Of a stretch of DNA of 64,000 bases, positions 15,679-26,900 are shown in pieces. Under the pieces are notes generated by a model. The model saw only the letters and a program-made list of their open reading frames with translations, was not told the DNA's origin and did no database searches. A program made the position numbers and the translations under genes. Positions within the stretch are counted from its first letter, which is position 1, and each line of letters starts with the position of its first letter. The stretch spans positions 310,001 through 374,000 of the forward strand of contig NZ_SACJ01000003.1 of NCBI RefSeq assembly GCF_004016525.1, written 5' to 3'. This stretch comes from Flavobacterium sufflavum. Lineage in GTDB: Bacteria > Bacteroidota > Bacteroidia > Flavobacteriales > Flavobacteriaceae.

Positions 15679-17073
15679 ATGAACCCTAATTCGCTTTGGT
15701 CCCTCCGTTTAGGCTTTTCAAATAAGCAAGCTGCAGCAATAGAAAAAATGGGAATTTCAAAATTCCTGGATGCTTCATTCAAAACTAATTTTGATGATTC
15801 TATCCCCGACTTTTTAAAAGACAGTCCAAAAACATTAGCTGATTACAGAGAACTTCGAAAAAAAGCTAAAGAGCTTACCGACGATCAAAAAAAAGAGTTC
15901 CAAAAACAGGAAGCACTCACCTCATTAGACATGAAAGCCTGGTGGCTGGAAAAAATGATGCAGGAAAACTATCCTTTACAGGAGAAAATGACGCTGTTTT
16001 TACACAATCATTTTGTGTCAACTTTTCAAAAGGTTAAAGTAAACTATTGGATTTTCGAACACAATCAATTACTTCGAAAACACGCTTTTGGCAATTTCAA
16101 AGACTTAACCAAAGCCATTTTAAAAAGCAATGCGATGCTGCGTTATCTGGACAATGTAGATAATCGAAAAGGTAAAATCAACGAAAATCTGAGTCGGGAA
16201 TTACTGGAACTTTTTACTCTGGGTATTGGAAATTACACCGAAGAAGATATTAAAAACGGCGCTAAAGCCCTGGCAGGATTAGGTGTTGGAGAAAACGGCG
16301 GTGTTTACAGAGATAAATTAGCCGACGATTCAGAAATTATATACTTCGGCAAAAAAGGACATTTTAAATCCGATGATATTGTCGATATTATTTTCAAACA
16401 AAAAAATGCTCCTTATTTTTTTACTAAAAAAATTCTTCAATGGTTTATTTATGACAATCCCAGTGAAAAACTGGTGACTTATTATGGTGATTATTTCAGG
16501 AAAAAAGACTTTGAAATCAAACCCTTATTAGAAAAAATTTTCACCGAAGAATTTGATAAAAAAACGGCAGGTTCTAAAATTAAAAATCCGCTGGAATATA
16601 GTTTACAACTCATTTCAGAATTACACATCAATCCCAGAAACAGCAGGCCAATGGTGGCTTTTCTAAAAAACCAAGGCATGGATTTATTCAATCAACCCAA
16701 TGTAAAAGGTTGGGAAGGCGGAAAATCCTGGCTGACTTCCCAGATTTATTTGCAACGCAACAACTTAGCCGATTTGTATTGTAGCGGAAGGGAGAATTTC
16801 AATCAAAAAACGATGGGCACTATGATGGATGAAAATGTGAATCGTCCAGCTTTTAGAAAAACGGTAATTCAATTAGATTGGAACAAAGGAACTAACAAAG
16901 AAATCATAAGTGAGTTATCAAGTCGATTGTTATTTCAAATAGACAGCGAAAGCCAAAAAGATTTCGAGAATATCTTAAAATACGATTTTGATACACAGGC
17001 TCAAAATGCCAATCAGGCTGTTTTGAGGCTCTTTAATGCCATGGTGAAAGAACCTGAATTTCAATTAATTTAA
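15679..17073 (+). CDS. DUF1800 family protein
   Basis: A 464-residue protein of the DUF1800 family, which is nearly always encoded just before a DUF1501 gene, as here. Family motifs include KMTLFLHNHFVSTFQKV, LSRELLELFTLGIGNYTEED, GHFKSDDIVDIIFKQ and VKGWEGGKSWL. Function is unknown. No signal peptide is evident, although its partner carries one. It is followed after 25 nt by the DUF1501 gene, forming a two-gene operon. The start ATG at 15679 gives MNPNSLWSLRLGFS, the usual family opening. Confidence 0.9.
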   Translation: MNPNSLWSLRLGFSNKQAAAIEKMGISKFLDASFKTNFDDSIPDFLKDSPKTLADYRELRKKAKELTDDQKKEFQKQEALTSLDMKAWWLEKMMQENYPLQEKMTLFLHNHFVSTFQKVKVNYWIFEHNQLLRKHAFGNFKDLTKAILKSNAMLRYLDNVDNRKGKINENLSRELLELFTLGIGNYTEEDIKNGAKALAGLGVGENGGVYRDKLADDSEIIYFGKKGHFKSDDIVDIIFKQKNAPYFFTKKILQWFIYDNPSEKLVTYYGDYFRKKDFEIKPLLEKIFTEEFDKKTAGSKIKNPLEYSLQLISELHINPRNSRPMVAFLKNQGMDLFNQPNVKGWEGGKSWLTSQIYLQRNNLADLYCSGRENFNQKTMGTMMDENVNRPAFRKTVIQLDWNKGTNKEIISELSSRLLFQIDSESQKDFENILKYDFDTQAQNANQAVLRLFNAMVKEPEFQLI

Positions 17074-17098
17074 ACCAAACCTTCTAACAATACCGATT

Positions 17099-18265
17099 AT
17101 GAACAGAAGAAGTTTTCTATCGCTTACAGGAACATTGACAGGAGGAGCCCTGTTACTTCCTGATTTTTTATTCTCTTACGGCACTCAAAAAAACTTAATC
17201 ATAGGCGAACAATGTCTTGTTTTTGTACAGCTAAACGGCGGAAATGACGGGCTGAATACTTTTATTCCTTTTGAAGATCCATTGTACTATGACTTCCGTC
17301 CCAAAATTGCCATTTCTAAAGGTGATGTTATTTCGACAACCAAAGGAATGGGATTTCATCCTTCGCTAAAAGGATTTGCTCAAATGCAACAAAACGGAGA
17401 TTTATCAGTAATTCAAAATGTTGGTTATCCTGAACCCAACCGTTCCCATTTCAGAAGTCAGGAAATTTGGCAAACCGCCTCTGATTCGAATAAATACATC
17501 AACGAAGGCTGGCTGGGTCGTTACCTTGATTTGCAATGTGTAAGCCATACTCCTACTGCGGGAATTAACATCGATTCGATAGATAATTTATCGCTGAAAG
17601 GACAAAGCCCAAATTCTATAACGGTAAAAGATCCTGATCGATTTAAAATAAAAAACATAAAAGAAGAAACAGATGTTTTATCTGAGAATCCTTCGTTGGA
17701 TTTTGTTCGAAAAGTAGCCAATTCCGTTTTAGAAGGTTCGGAAGAAATCCAAAAAGCACTGACAAAATCTACTACTGAAATTAGCTATCCTAAAAATGCA
17801 TTGGGTAAAAATTTGGAATGGATTAGCCGATTGATAAAAGGAAATTTAAATTCGAAAGTGTATTATACTTCACAAGGTGGTTATGATACCCATGACAACC
17901 AATTAGTGATTCAAAGCAATAAATTCAAAGAACTGGACAGCGCCATTCTTAGCTTTTATCAGGATTTAAAACAAGCCAATTTACTTCAAAATGTGACTAT
18001 TGTTGTGTTTTCAGAATTTGGGCGAAGAGTCAAAGACAACGGCAATGGAACCGACCACGGAACTGCTGCACCGATGTTTGTCATTGGAGGACAAAACCAG
18101 GGAAAAGTAATTGGCTCTAACCCAAATCTTGCCGATTTATCGCAAGGTGATTTAAAACATCAAATTGATTTCAGATCAGTATATGCCAGTTTATTAAAAG
18201 AGAAAATGGCATTTGATTACACTAAAATTGGAATAAAAAATCCAAGCTTAGAAGGTTTATTTTAA
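17099..18265 (+). CDS. DUF1501 family protein, Tat signal
   Basis: A 388-residue protein with a twin-arginine signal (MNRRSFLSLTGTLTGGALLL). DUF1501 motifs include VFVQLNGGNDGLNTFIP near 38, GYPEPNRSHFRSQEIWQT near 112, YYTSQGGYDTHDNQ near 255 and VVFSEFGRRVKDNGNGTDHG near 300. The fold resembles the alkaline-phosphatase/sulfatase superfamily, so a hydrolase acting outside the cytoplasm is plausible, but no activity is established that I can name. It is co-transcribed with the DUF1800 gene upstream. Confidence 0.9.
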   Translation: MNRRSFLSLTGTLTGGALLLPDFLFSYGTQKNLIIGEQCLVFVQLNGGNDGLNTFIPFEDPLYYDFRPKIAISKGDVISTTKGMGFHPSLKGFAQMQQNGDLSVIQNVGYPEPNRSHFRSQEIWQTASDSNKYINEGWLGRYLDLQCVSHTPTAGINIDSIDNLSLKGQSPNSITVKDPDRFKIKNIKEETDVLSENPSLDFVRKVANSVLEGSEEIQKALTKSTTEISYPKNALGKNLEWISRLIKGNLNSKVYYTSQGGYDTHDNQLVIQSNKFKELDSAILSFYQDLKQANLLQNVTIVVFSEFGRRVKDNGNGTDHGTAAPMFVIGGQNQGKVIGSNPNLADLSQGDLKHQIDFRSVYASLLKEKMAFDYTKIGIKNPSLEGLF

Positions 18266-18306
18266 TTTTTGAAACATTCGATCTTATAATAATTCAAAAT
18301 TTAGCT

Positions 18307-18350
18307 CACAGATAAATCCGTTTTAATCTGCTATATCGGTATTATCTGTG
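18307..18350. repeat. Hairpin/repeat after the DUF1501 gene
   Basis: CACAGATAA (18307-18315) pairs with TTATCTGTG (18342-18350), and an inner CCG pairs with CGG. The ATCCGTTTTAATCTG wording is typical of a dispersed Bacteroidota intergenic repeat. It is a possible terminator, though without a clear T-tract. Confidence 0.45.
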
Positions 18351-18409
18351 GGTTATTCTTTTATTTAATCCTAACTATAGTCTATTTTTACAGAGTCAAA
18401 AAGGCTAAG

Positions 18410-19300
18410 ATGATTAAAAACAAAACCTTAAAAGGAGTACTATTAGTAGGATTAGGAGCCAGCAGCTATGGTATGCTGGCTACATTTGTAAAAATGGCCT
18501 ATCAGGAAGGTTATACGACTGCTGAAGTTAGCGGTTCTCAATTTTCTTTAGGACTTTTAGCCCTTCTAAGCCTTAATCTTTTTCGAAAAAAAAGCAAAAA
18601 TAGCGAGGAGCTGCCAATTAACAAAAATCAAATACTTCAGTTGATAATAGCGGGAACTTCGATAGGTTTTACCAGTGTTTTTTATTACTTATCGGTAAAA
18701 TACGTTCCTGTTTCCATTAGTATTGTTTTATTAATGCAAACGGTCTGGATGGGCGTTGTTCTCGAAATGTTATTAGACAAAAAACTTCCTTCTGTCCAAA
18801 AAACACTATCGGTTATTATTACTTTAATCGGAACAATATTAGCTACAAATTTGCTGCAAGACCAATTGGTTATCGAATGGAAAGGTTTCTTTTGGGGACT
18901 TTTAGCCGCAGCCGCATATACCGCTAATATGTACAGTGCAAATAAGATTGCAACCGAAATTTCGTCTGCACAACGTAGTTTGTTTATGCTTATCGGTGGC
19001 ATATTAATTATCATCCTCTTCGGACTTATGACACAAAACACGGCTTTTCAGTTTTCCATTTTCATAAAGTGGGGGCTTATTTTATCCTTGTTTGGCACAA
19101 TAATTCCTCCCCTGTTGCTCAATACCGGTTTTCCACTTACAGGCATTGGACTGGGGAGTATCGTTTCGGCATTAGAACTGCCTGTTTCGGTAATGATGGC
19201 TTATTTTTTATTATCCGAGAAAGTAAATTTCGAACAATGGTTGGGCATTTTTTTAATTATTACTGCCATTGTTTTCATGAATATTCGTTTAAAGAAATAA
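18410..19300 (+). CDS. EamA/DMT-family transporter
   Basis: A 296-residue inner-membrane protein with about ten hydrophobic helices in two EamA repeats (about 8-135 and 150-292). It opens with LLVGLGASSYGMLATFVKMA. The first repeat ends SIVLLMQTVWMGVVLEMLLD. The second has the matching LGSIVSALELPVSVMMAYFL motif. The drug/metabolite transporter superfamily exports amino acids or metabolites, but this sequence does not reveal a substrate. It is followed 89 nt later by the DoxX-like gene in the same direction. Confidence 0.85.
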   Translation: MIKNKTLKGVLLVGLGASSYGMLATFVKMAYQEGYTTAEVSGSQFSLGLLALLSLNLFRKKSKNSEELPINKNQILQLIIAGTSIGFTSVFYYLSVKYVPVSISIVLLMQTVWMGVVLEMLLDKKLPSVQKTLSVIITLIGTILATNLLQDQLVIEWKGFFWGLLAAAAYTANMYSANKIATEISSAQRSLFMLIGGILIIILFGLMTQNTAFQFSIFIKWGLILSLFGTIIPPLLLNTGFPLTGIGLGSIVSALELPVSVMMAYFLLSEKVNFEQWLGIFLIITAIVFMNIRLKK

Positions 19301-19389
19301 AACAAACTGCTCACAAGAGGTTAAAAAATCCTACACTTTCCATCCTTTATTAGTTTTTTTTCAATAAATTCGTATCAAACCTTTTTGTT

Positions 19390-19749
19390 ATGAGTTTACC
19401 TTGGCATCTCTATATCATGGCTTTACTGTATATCATGGCAGGGTTAAATCATTTTAGAATTCCAGGAACATACCTCAAAATAATCCCTCCTTACCTACCG
19501 AATCCCAAATTACTCAACCTGCTTAGTGGAGCTGCCGAAATAATTCTAGGACTCTTGTTAGTCCTTCCAAACATGACAAATTATGCTGCCTGGGGAATTA
19601 TTATACTATTAATAGCTGTTTTTCCTGCTAATCTATTTATGTTTCAAAACCGAAAAGCAAGCTTTGGCATCCCAAAATGGATTTTACTATTGCGTTTACC
19701 TTTACAAATAGTCCTTATCAGTTGGGCGTATCAATACACATTTAACTAG
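19390..19749 (+). CDS. DoxX-family membrane protein
   Basis: A 119-residue four-helix membrane protein. Family motifs are MAGLNHFRIPGTYLKIIPPY near 17-38 and LSGAAEIILGLLLVLP near 45-60, then AAWGIIILLIAVFPANLFMF and a last helix after FGIPKWILLLRLPLQ. DoxX-like proteins of this length are widespread in Bacteroidota and uncharacterised. It lies 24 nt before the aquaporin gene, so they may form one unit. The family call is good; function is unknown. Confidence 0.82.
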   Translation: MSLPWHLYIMALLYIMAGLNHFRIPGTYLKIIPPYLPNPKLLNLLSGAAEIILGLLLVLPNMTNYAAWGIIILLIAVFPANLFMFQNRKASFGIPKWILLLRLPLQIVLISWAYQYTFN

Positions 19750-19773
19750 TAACCATTATATAAATTATTTATT

Positions 19774-20481
19774 ATGAAAAAATTATTTGCAGAATTCTTC
19801 GGAACGTATTGGTTGGTTTTTGGAGGTTGTGGTAGTGCTATTTTCGCTGCCGGAATACCTGAATTAGGAATTGGTTTTGCAGGGGTAGCCCTGGCATTTG
19901 GTCTAACGGTCTTAACTATGGCTTATGCTGTTGGACATATTTCTGGAGGACATTTTAACCCTGCTGTTTCTTTCGGATTGTGGGCTGGCGGACGTTTTGA
20001 AGCCAAAGAGCTGATTCCTTATATTATTTCTCAATGTGTTGGTGCTATTGCCGCAGCTGGTACTTTATACACCATTGCATCAGGAAAAGCGGGATTTGCA
20101 ATTGATAATACTAAAGCGGGAGCATTCGCTTCTAATGGATTTGGTGATTTTTCGCCTAATGGTTATTCATTAGAAGCTTGCTTTATTACTGAATTTGTAT
20201 TGACTTTATTCTTCTTATTAATCATTTTGGGAGCCACAGACAAATTTGCTAATGGAAAGTTTGCCGGAGTAGCTATTGGTTTAGGCTTAACATTAATTCA
20301 CTTAATCAGCATTCCAGTTACCAATACTTCTGTAAATCCTGCCCGTTCCCTATCACAAGCTTTATTTGTAGGTGGTGAACCTTTAAGTCAGATTTGGCTG
20401 TTTTGGATTGCTCCAATTTTAGGAGCTATAGCTGCTGGCTTCATTTATAAACTACTTTTACAAAATCACAATGAAGCTTAA
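19774..20481 (+). CDS. aqpZ: Aquaporin Z (water channel)
   Basis: A 235-residue major intrinsic protein with six membrane helices and the two half-helix NPA motifs at 62-64 ([11 protein letters not shown]) and 188-190 (NTSVNPARS). The selectivity-filter residues expected of a water-specific channel are present: Phe42, His176 and Arg191, as in E. coli AqpZ. It is therefore a water channel rather than a glycerol facilitator. The length and N-terminus ([18 protein letters not shown]) match the family. About 250 nt of AT-rich DNA follow before the next gene, with no feature I can name. Confidence 0.95.
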   Translation: MKKLFAEFFGTYWLVFGGCGSAIFAAGIPELGIGFAGVALAFGLTVLTMAYAVGHISGGHFNPAVSFGLWAGGRFEAKELIPYIISQCVGAIAAAGTLYTIASGKAGFAIDNTKAGAFASNGFGDFSPNGYSLEACFITEFVLTLFFLLIILGATDKFANGKFAGVAIGLGLTLIHLISIPVTNTSVNPARSLSQALFVGGEPLSQIWLFWIAPILGAIAAGFIYKLLLQNHNEA

Positions 20482-20737
20482 CTTTAATATTACTTTATAA
20501 AATAAATCAAGAGAACAAAACATCTTCTTACTTTATTAAAAAAGGGACTAAAAACCAGCAAAATAAAAAAGAATCGCACAAAAAATAACAATTTCTTAAC
20601 CCCATACTCTGACCCTAAAAATATCAACAAAAAAAACTACGGAAACTGTGAAGTAATTATTTTTTTTATTAATATTGAAACCTATTACAAAATCATTTTT
20701 TTAATTAAAAAAACTATTTAGAATAAATTTTCACGTG

Positions 20738-21016
20738 ATGAAAAAGAGTAACCGTAAAGAACTGACTTGGGAACAAACTGAAAAACTTGTTACATTAGCC
20801 TTAGAGGAAAAGAATCCTTTTGAAATAATAAAAAAAGAATTTGGATTGGCTGAAAAAGAAGTTCTGGAAATTATGAAGAAAAAGATGCCTCTAGAGAAAT
20901 TTGAGATGTGGAAAAAGAAAGCTACGGCTAACAAACCCAAACCTAAGCCGCTTAAAATTGATGATTTTGATGACGATTTAGACGGAAAGTATTATATCAA
21001 GAACAAATTAGATTAA
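20738..21016 (+). CDS. DUF2805 (TIGR03643-type) protein
   Basis: A 92-residue charged cytoplasmic protein. The first 60 residues (RKELTWEQTEKLVTLALEEK, FGLAEKEVLEIMKKKM, FEMWKKKA) match the DUF2805 family, a small helical, HTH-like domain of unknown role. The tail is Lys/Pro-rich and then acidic (LKIDDFDDDLDGKYY). I chose the ATG at 20738; a GTG sits just before it. It is a single gene closed by a strong terminator. Confidence 0.8.
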   Translation: MKKSNRKELTWEQTEKLVTLALEEKNPFEIIKKEFGLAEKEVLEIMKKKMPLEKFEMWKKKATANKPKPKPLKIDDFDDDLDGKYYIKNKLD

Positions 21017-21024
21017 CCTATACC

Positions 21025-21055
21025 AAAAGCACTCTTAATTGGAGTGCTTTTTTTT
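21025..21055 (+). terminator. Intrinsic terminator of the DUF2805 gene
   Basis: Stem AAAAGCACTC / GGAGTGCTTTT (one G-T pair) with a 6-nt loop and a T8-type tail. Confidence 0.88.
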
Positions 21056-21129
21056 GAACTTTTTATAGCCTGTAAAACAGTATGCTTTTACAACTATAAA
21101 ACTATTGCACTAAAATATCCCAAAAAAAC

Positions 21130-22986
21130 ATGAAAAACACATTTTTTGTCTTAACAATTGCGTCTCTATTTTTGAGTTGTAAAACTATCAATGCCCAAAC
21201 TACTAAAGCACAAGCCATACAGGTTGCCATCAATTTAAATGAGGTTAAAAACGACCAGGTTTTAGTTACAGTAAATGCTCCTAAAAGCAGCAGTGACGAA
21301 ATTACTTATCGCATTCCGAAAACAGTTCCCGGAACCTATTCTGAAGACAATTACGGAAAATATATAGAAGACTTAAAAGCCTACGACAAAAAAGGAAATC
21401 TGTTAGCTGTTAAAAAAGCTGACGAGAATTCATGGACTATAAGCAAAGCCAAGACTTTAAGTAAAATAACCTATTTAGTCAATGATACTTTCGATACCGA
21501 AAAAGGAACCGGTTTTGGCAAAGACGATGTTTTTTCTCCTGCAGGGTCTAATATTAACGCCGGCGAAAATTTCATGATAAACACCCATTGTTTTGTGGGG
21601 TATTTTGATAATTTTTCAGCTGTTCCATATCAGGTTTCTGTTGAGCATCCGGCTAATTTATGGGGAAGCACTTCCATGACCGACAAAGACAACAGCACTA
21701 CAAAAGATGTTTTTGTTACTTCACGCTACGCCGAATTGGTAGAAAATCCTATCATGTATTCCAAACCGGATTATACCACTTTTAATGTTGATGGTATGGA
21801 TATCCAAATCTGTGTTTATTCGCCTACAGGGAAATATACTGCCGAAAGCATCACAGCGGAAATGAAAACCATGATGACAGCCCAAAAGCACTTTTTAGGA
21901 AAAATTAATGCTACTAAAAAATACTCTGTTCTTTTGTATCTGTCTAGCATGAAAGAAGAGGATGCCCGCGGTTTTGGAGCGCTGGAACATCCTACCGCCA
22001 CCACTGTGGTATTACCGGAAGTGATGGAAAAAGACGAATTGGTAAAATCGATGATGGATGTTGTTTCGCACGAATTTTTCCATATTGTAACGCCTTTAAC
22101 GATTCATTCTAAGGAAATCCAATATTTTGACTACAATGCACCAAAAATGTCTGAACACCTATGGATGTATGAAGGAGTTACTGAATATTTTGCAAATCTT
22201 TTCCAGATTAATCAGGGTTTGATTTCTGAAGATGATTTTTACAACCGAATTGCAGAAAAAATTGAAGGAGCAAGTAAATTAAATGACACCATGTCTTTTA
22301 CCACAATGAGTGCTAATGTACTAAAGCAACCTTATAAAAACCAATACATCAATGTATATCAAAAAGGTGCTTTGATAGGAATGTGTATCGACATTATTAT
22401 CAGGGAAAAAAGCAACGGACAAAGAGGAATTCTGGACTTAATGCAAAAATTATCTAATGAATATGGGGTTTCAAAACCATTTAATGATCCTGAACTTTTT
22501 AATAAAATTACAGCACTGACTTACCCTGAAGTTGGCGATTTCTTAAAAACATACGTTGCAGGCACCACTCCTATTCCTTATGATTTTTATTTAGCCAAAG
22601 TAGGATTAGCAAAATCAAAAGTGCAAGTTGCAGCTGCTGTTTTCTTAAAAGACCAAACTCCATACATAACGGTGAATCCTGACAACAATGAAATTAGTGT
22701 TATCCCTAATATCGAATTGAATGTATTTTTCACTAATCTTGGATTAAAAGGCGGAGATGTTATCCTAGAAATAAACAACGTAGCTTATTCTTACGACAAC
22801 ATTTACGACATGATTAACCAAAGTGCGAAATGGAAAGAAAACGAGGACATTACCGTAAAAATAAGACGCAGCGGCAAAGAAGAATTGCTAAAAGGAACCG
22901 TAAAATTGCCTTATGAAGACAAAGAAAAGATAGAAGCTACCGATGCTTCTAAAAACCAATTAAAAGAAGCCTGGCTAAAAGGATAA
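21130..22986 (+). CDS. M61-family metallopeptidase with PDZ domain
   Basis: A 618-residue exported peptidase with a signal ending FLSC at Cys17 or AQ at about 23; it is probably a lipoprotein or periplasmic. The zinc motif HEFFH is at 314-318 and the third ligand is Glu352 in GVTEYFANLF. The N-terminal beta domain carries YRIPKTVPGTYSEDNYG, typical of M61 (glycyl aminopeptidase) enzymes. A PDZ domain lies at about 535-605 (LGLKGGDVILEINNVAYS). The family removes N-terminal residues, often Gly, from peptides; specificity here is unproven. It is a single gene, 143 nt after the preceding stop. Confidence 0.9.
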   Translation: MKNTFFVLTIASLFLSCKTINAQTTKAQAIQVAINLNEVKNDQVLVTVNAPKSSSDEITYRIPKTVPGTYSEDNYGKYIEDLKAYDKKGNLLAVKKADENSWTISKAKTLSKITYLVNDTFDTEKGTGFGKDDVFSPAGSNINAGENFMINTHCFVGYFDNFSAVPYQVSVEHPANLWGSTSMTDKDNSTTKDVFVTSRYAELVENPIMYSKPDYTTFNVDGMDIQICVYSPTGKYTAESITAEMKTMMTAQKHFLGKINATKKYSVLLYLSSMKEEDARGFGALEHPTATTVVLPEVMEKDELVKSMMDVVSHEFFHIVTPLTIHSKEIQYFDYNAPKMSEHLWMYEGVTEYFANLFQINQGLISEDDFYNRIAEKIEGASKLNDTMSFTTMSANVLKQPYKNQYINVYQKGALIGMCIDIIIREKSNGQRGILDLMQKLSNEYGVSKPFNDPELFNKITALTYPEVGDFLKTYVAGTTPIPYDFYLAKVGLAKSKVQVAAAVFLKDQTPYITVNPDNNEISVIPNIELNVFFTNLGLKGGDVILEINNVAYSYDNIYDMINQSAKWKENEDITVKIRRSGKEELLKGTVKLPYEDKEKIEATDASKNQLKEAWLKG

Positions 22987-23106
22987 TCTAAAAATTTTAA
23001 TCACAAACAAACCCAATAAAGAACTGTTTATTTGAAAGAGTATCGAAGCAAACTTTCGCTGTTTTTAAAACTATTTTCTTTATTTTGCACCAAATAATAT
23101 TTATCA

Positions 23107-23817
23107 ATGAAAAAATCAATTCTCGCCTTAGTTGCCATAGTTCTTATTGTCTCTTGTAATAAAAAAGAATCTAAAGGAAACCTACAGATAACAGGAAATG
23201 TAAAAGGATTAAAAGAAGGAACTTTATACATCCAAAAAGTAGTAGATACTTCCTTAGTTGCCATCGATACAATTAAAATTGACGGAAATTCACATTTTGA
23301 AAGTAATATCGACTTGAAATCACCTGAAATGCTTTATCTGTTTTTAGACAGAGGAGTTAGCAACTCATTAGATAATAATCTTATGTTTTTTGCTGAACCG
23401 GGAATTATTAACATCGAAACTAATTTAGATGGCTTTCTTTCAGGAGCAAAAATTACAGGTTCAAAAAATCATGAACTTTATGAAGATTATAAAAAAACAA
23501 CTTCGAGATATAAAGACGAAAACCTGAACTTAATTGAGCAAAAATTCAAAGCTATTAAAAGAAAAGATCCTAAGGCAATAGATAGTTTAAATCAACTACA
23601 GGATTTAAATACAAAACGTAAATATTTATTTGCCGTTAATTTTGCAATGAACAACAAAGATCATGAAATTGCTCCTTACATAGCTCTATCTGAAGTTTAT
23701 GACATTAACATTAAATATTTAGATACCATCAAAAATGCAATGACTCCAAAAGTGGCTAAATCTTTATATGGTAAAAAACTAACCGAATATGTTAATACAC
23801 TAAAAAAAGCAAACTAA
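23107..23817 (+). CDS. DUF4369 lipoprotein
   Basis: A 236-residue lipoprotein (signal ending IVSC, Cys17). The segment at 25-120 matches DUF4369 (LQITGNVKGLKEGTLYIQKV, FFAEPGIINIETNLDG), the domain usually found ahead of a TlpA/thioredoxin domain in Bacteroidota. Here the thioredoxin part is missing; the remainder is helical (YEDYKKTTSRYKDENLNLIE). It is therefore a stand-alone DUF4369 protein rather than a redox enzyme. Role unknown. It ends in a clear terminator. Confidence 0.82.
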   Translation: MKKSILALVAIVLIVSCNKKESKGNLQITGNVKGLKEGTLYIQKVVDTSLVAIDTIKIDGNSHFESNIDLKSPEMLYLFLDRGVSNSLDNNLMFFAEPGIINIETNLDGFLSGAKITGSKNHELYEDYKKTTSRYKDENLNLIEQKFKAIKRKDPKAIDSLNQLQDLNTKRKYLFAVNFAMNNKDHEIAPYIALSEVYDINIKYLDTIKNAMTPKVAKSLYGKKLTEYVNTLKKAN

Positions 23818-23845
23818 ATTTCTAGCCTAAATAATTCAAAAAAAC

Positions 23846-23877
23846 AAAAGCATTTCAATTATATTTGAAATGCTTTT
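23846..23877 (+). terminator. Intrinsic terminator of the DUF4369 gene
   Basis: A 14-nt arm pair (AAAAGCATTTCAAT-type) reading AAAGCATTTCAA / TTTGAAATGCTTT around a TTATA loop, with a T tail. Confidence 0.85.
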
Positions 23878-23974
23878 ATTTTTTTATATATAAAATATCC
23901 TCAATATTTTATGCTAAAATGCGAATCATCCCAAATAAATTAAATAAATTAGCTATCTAACCTACTTCTAAATT

Positions 23975-26900
23975 ATGTGGAAAAATTTATCCTTTAAAAA
24001 ACAACTAATTTTAATTCTCTTAATACCTGTTTTTGGGCTATTGTATTTTACTATTTTAAATATTGACAATACGTATCAAAAGTATACCAAAATTGAAAAC
24101 AGCATCCAAAACATTGATAAAATTGCTCATTTTTCGGAAGGAATAATATTAATTAACAATGAAAGAACATTGAGTGAATATTCAAAATTTGATCCCAATA
24201 AAAAAGTGGAATTCAAATTAAAAATGGCTAAAACACTCGAATGGTTTTCTAAAACAAATTCAACCGATAGTGTTGTTGTTAAAAACATTGACGAAGCCCG
24301 AAAAATCATCAACAACATCCATTACAATGCCGAAAAAAACACAACTTCTTCATTAAAAACTTTTAATGAATATACGGCTTTAAACAACATATTGAATAAT
24401 TTGATAGACAGGGAAATTGTAAATTGTGACAATGAAAAATTGGCTAGACTGGCTAATAATCTAAAATCCTATATCGATTCAAAAGCAGCTACTAATTTAA
24501 TAAGAAGCATCGTATTCGACAAATTAATCGATGATACCATTCATAGCGATTTATATGGATATTATGAAAATCTAAAAAACCTAAATAAAAATGCCGATTT
24601 TAAATTAGAAAACTACAACAACAATAAAATCAATGACGAAATAATTAAATTCAAAAAATCGGCAGAATTTAAATCATTTTTAGCCACCGCAGAATCGATT
24701 CTTTATAATGCCGCTAAAATAACACCTGAAGCATGGTGGAACCAATCCACTGCCATAAATGACAAACTCAATGTTTTAAAAATTAAAAAACTAAATTATA
24801 TTATTGATTTAGCAAAACAGGAAAAAGACAACACTATTTTTAGCACTATCATTGCCCTTTTATCCCTTTCAATATTACTAATTACAACAGGAATTTTAGT
24901 CTATAAATTGATTAGCAATACTTCAAATTCACTCAATATAATTGCCGCAAAAATTGAGAAAATTTCTTTAGGATATACTGATTTCCAACATACACTTTCA
25001 GGTAATACAGAATTAGATTCCATCAGAGAGTCCTTAAAAAAACTCACCAATGCTATTAAAGAACAAATTGATTTAGCCGCTGAAATCAGCTCAGGAAATT
25101 TTGGAGACACCATCGTAATCCGAAGCGAATCAGATACTTTAAACCAGTCGCTAAATACGATGTCTTTAGAATTAAAACGTTTTAATGATGAGACTGCAGC
25201 TAATAGTTTATTAGAAAAAAACATCATCGAAATAAACAATGCTATCATTAATTCTAAAAACATTTATGCTTTTGGTGCAAATATCAGTAAGATTCTAAGT
25301 AATCAAACTAATGGCTGTCAAGCTACCTTTTACACCACAGATTACATCGACAGCAAAAACAATTTAATAAAAATTGGCAGTTATGCCGATGACAATCACA
25401 GCCCTGAAATCATTGCTTTTGGTGAAGGATTAATAGGCGAAGTAGTTAAATACAATGAACAAAAGTGTTTGAACAATCTAAGCAAAGAATATTCATTCCT
25501 GGCCTCTTCATTGGGAAAAGCTCCTATTTACAATGTTTTAATCACTCCTATTTCTTATAAAAATGAGGTTATAGGTGTTATTGAAATTGGCTCTTTGGAG
25601 AACTTCAATAATAGTCATAAAAAATTATTAACTACATTAACTAATTCTATAGGGAATGCTATAGCGGTATTTATTAGAAATGAGGAATTAAAAACATCAG
25701 TTAAAGAAATAAATCGCAAAAACAACATTTTACAGGTTCAGGAAGAAGAATTAAGACAAAATAACGAGGAACTTAACAAACACACCTTACTGCTGCAACA
25801 ATCAGAAGAAATATTAAAAAACCAGGCTGCTGAATTAGAGCAAACCAATACTTATCTCGAAGAAAAAAGCCGGGAACTGGAAACTAAAAACTATGAAATT
25901 GAGAAAAAGAACGACGACCTTGTTATTGCCCAGGAAGAATTAAATATAAAATCGGAAGAAATTGCGAAAGCCAGCAAATACAAATCGGAGTTTTTAGCCA
26001 ATATGTCCCATGAATTAAGAACACCATTAAACAGTATCTTAATTCTTTCGGATATTTTAAGGGACAATACCTCTGGCAATTTGACTAATGCACAATTAGA
26101 AAATTTATCGGTAATTAATACCTCAGGTAAAGATTTATTAAACCTAATCACCGATATTTTAGACATTTCGAAAATTGAAGCCGGGAAAGTAGAAATCTAC
26201 CCGGAGAACACTATTACTGAAAGGATATTCTCGGATATGGACGGTCTTTTTAGAGCTCAAATGGAGAAAAAGAAGATTCATTTTGAAACTAAAATTACCG
26301 AGAAATGTCCACGAAAAATCTATAGTGATGTAGGTAAAATAGAACAAATTCTTAAAAACTTCCTTTCAAATGCTTTAAAATTCACTCCTGATGGCGGTAC
26401 TGTCACGATGACTTTTGATGTAGTAAGCGAAAAATGGGAATATGCCAATCCTAAATTAGCCTTGCTAAACAACAATGAAATTCTGTCCATTGAAATCAAA
26501 GATAGCGGTATTGGGATTTCTGAAGAAAATAAGAAAAAACTATTTCAAAGTTTCCAGCAAGCGGACAGCTCCACAAGTAGAAAATATGGAGGAACTGGCT
26601 TAGGTTTATACATCTCAAAACAACTGGCTGATTTATTAGATGGCGAAGTGTTTTTTGATAGCGAACTCAATAATGGAAGTACCTTTGGGCTGTTAATTCC
26701 AACAAAATTTAAAGACAATACCAGCATTCCTCTTCCTGTGGCTACTGTGGTTCCTGAAATCGTGAAAGAAGTACAAATTGAATCGGAATATCCAAAACCT
26801 AATGAGGAATTTGTAGATCTTTCGGCTAACATTAATGATGACCGATTTCAAGCAGATATTGATGATAAAACGGTTTTAATCATCGAAGACGATCCATCCT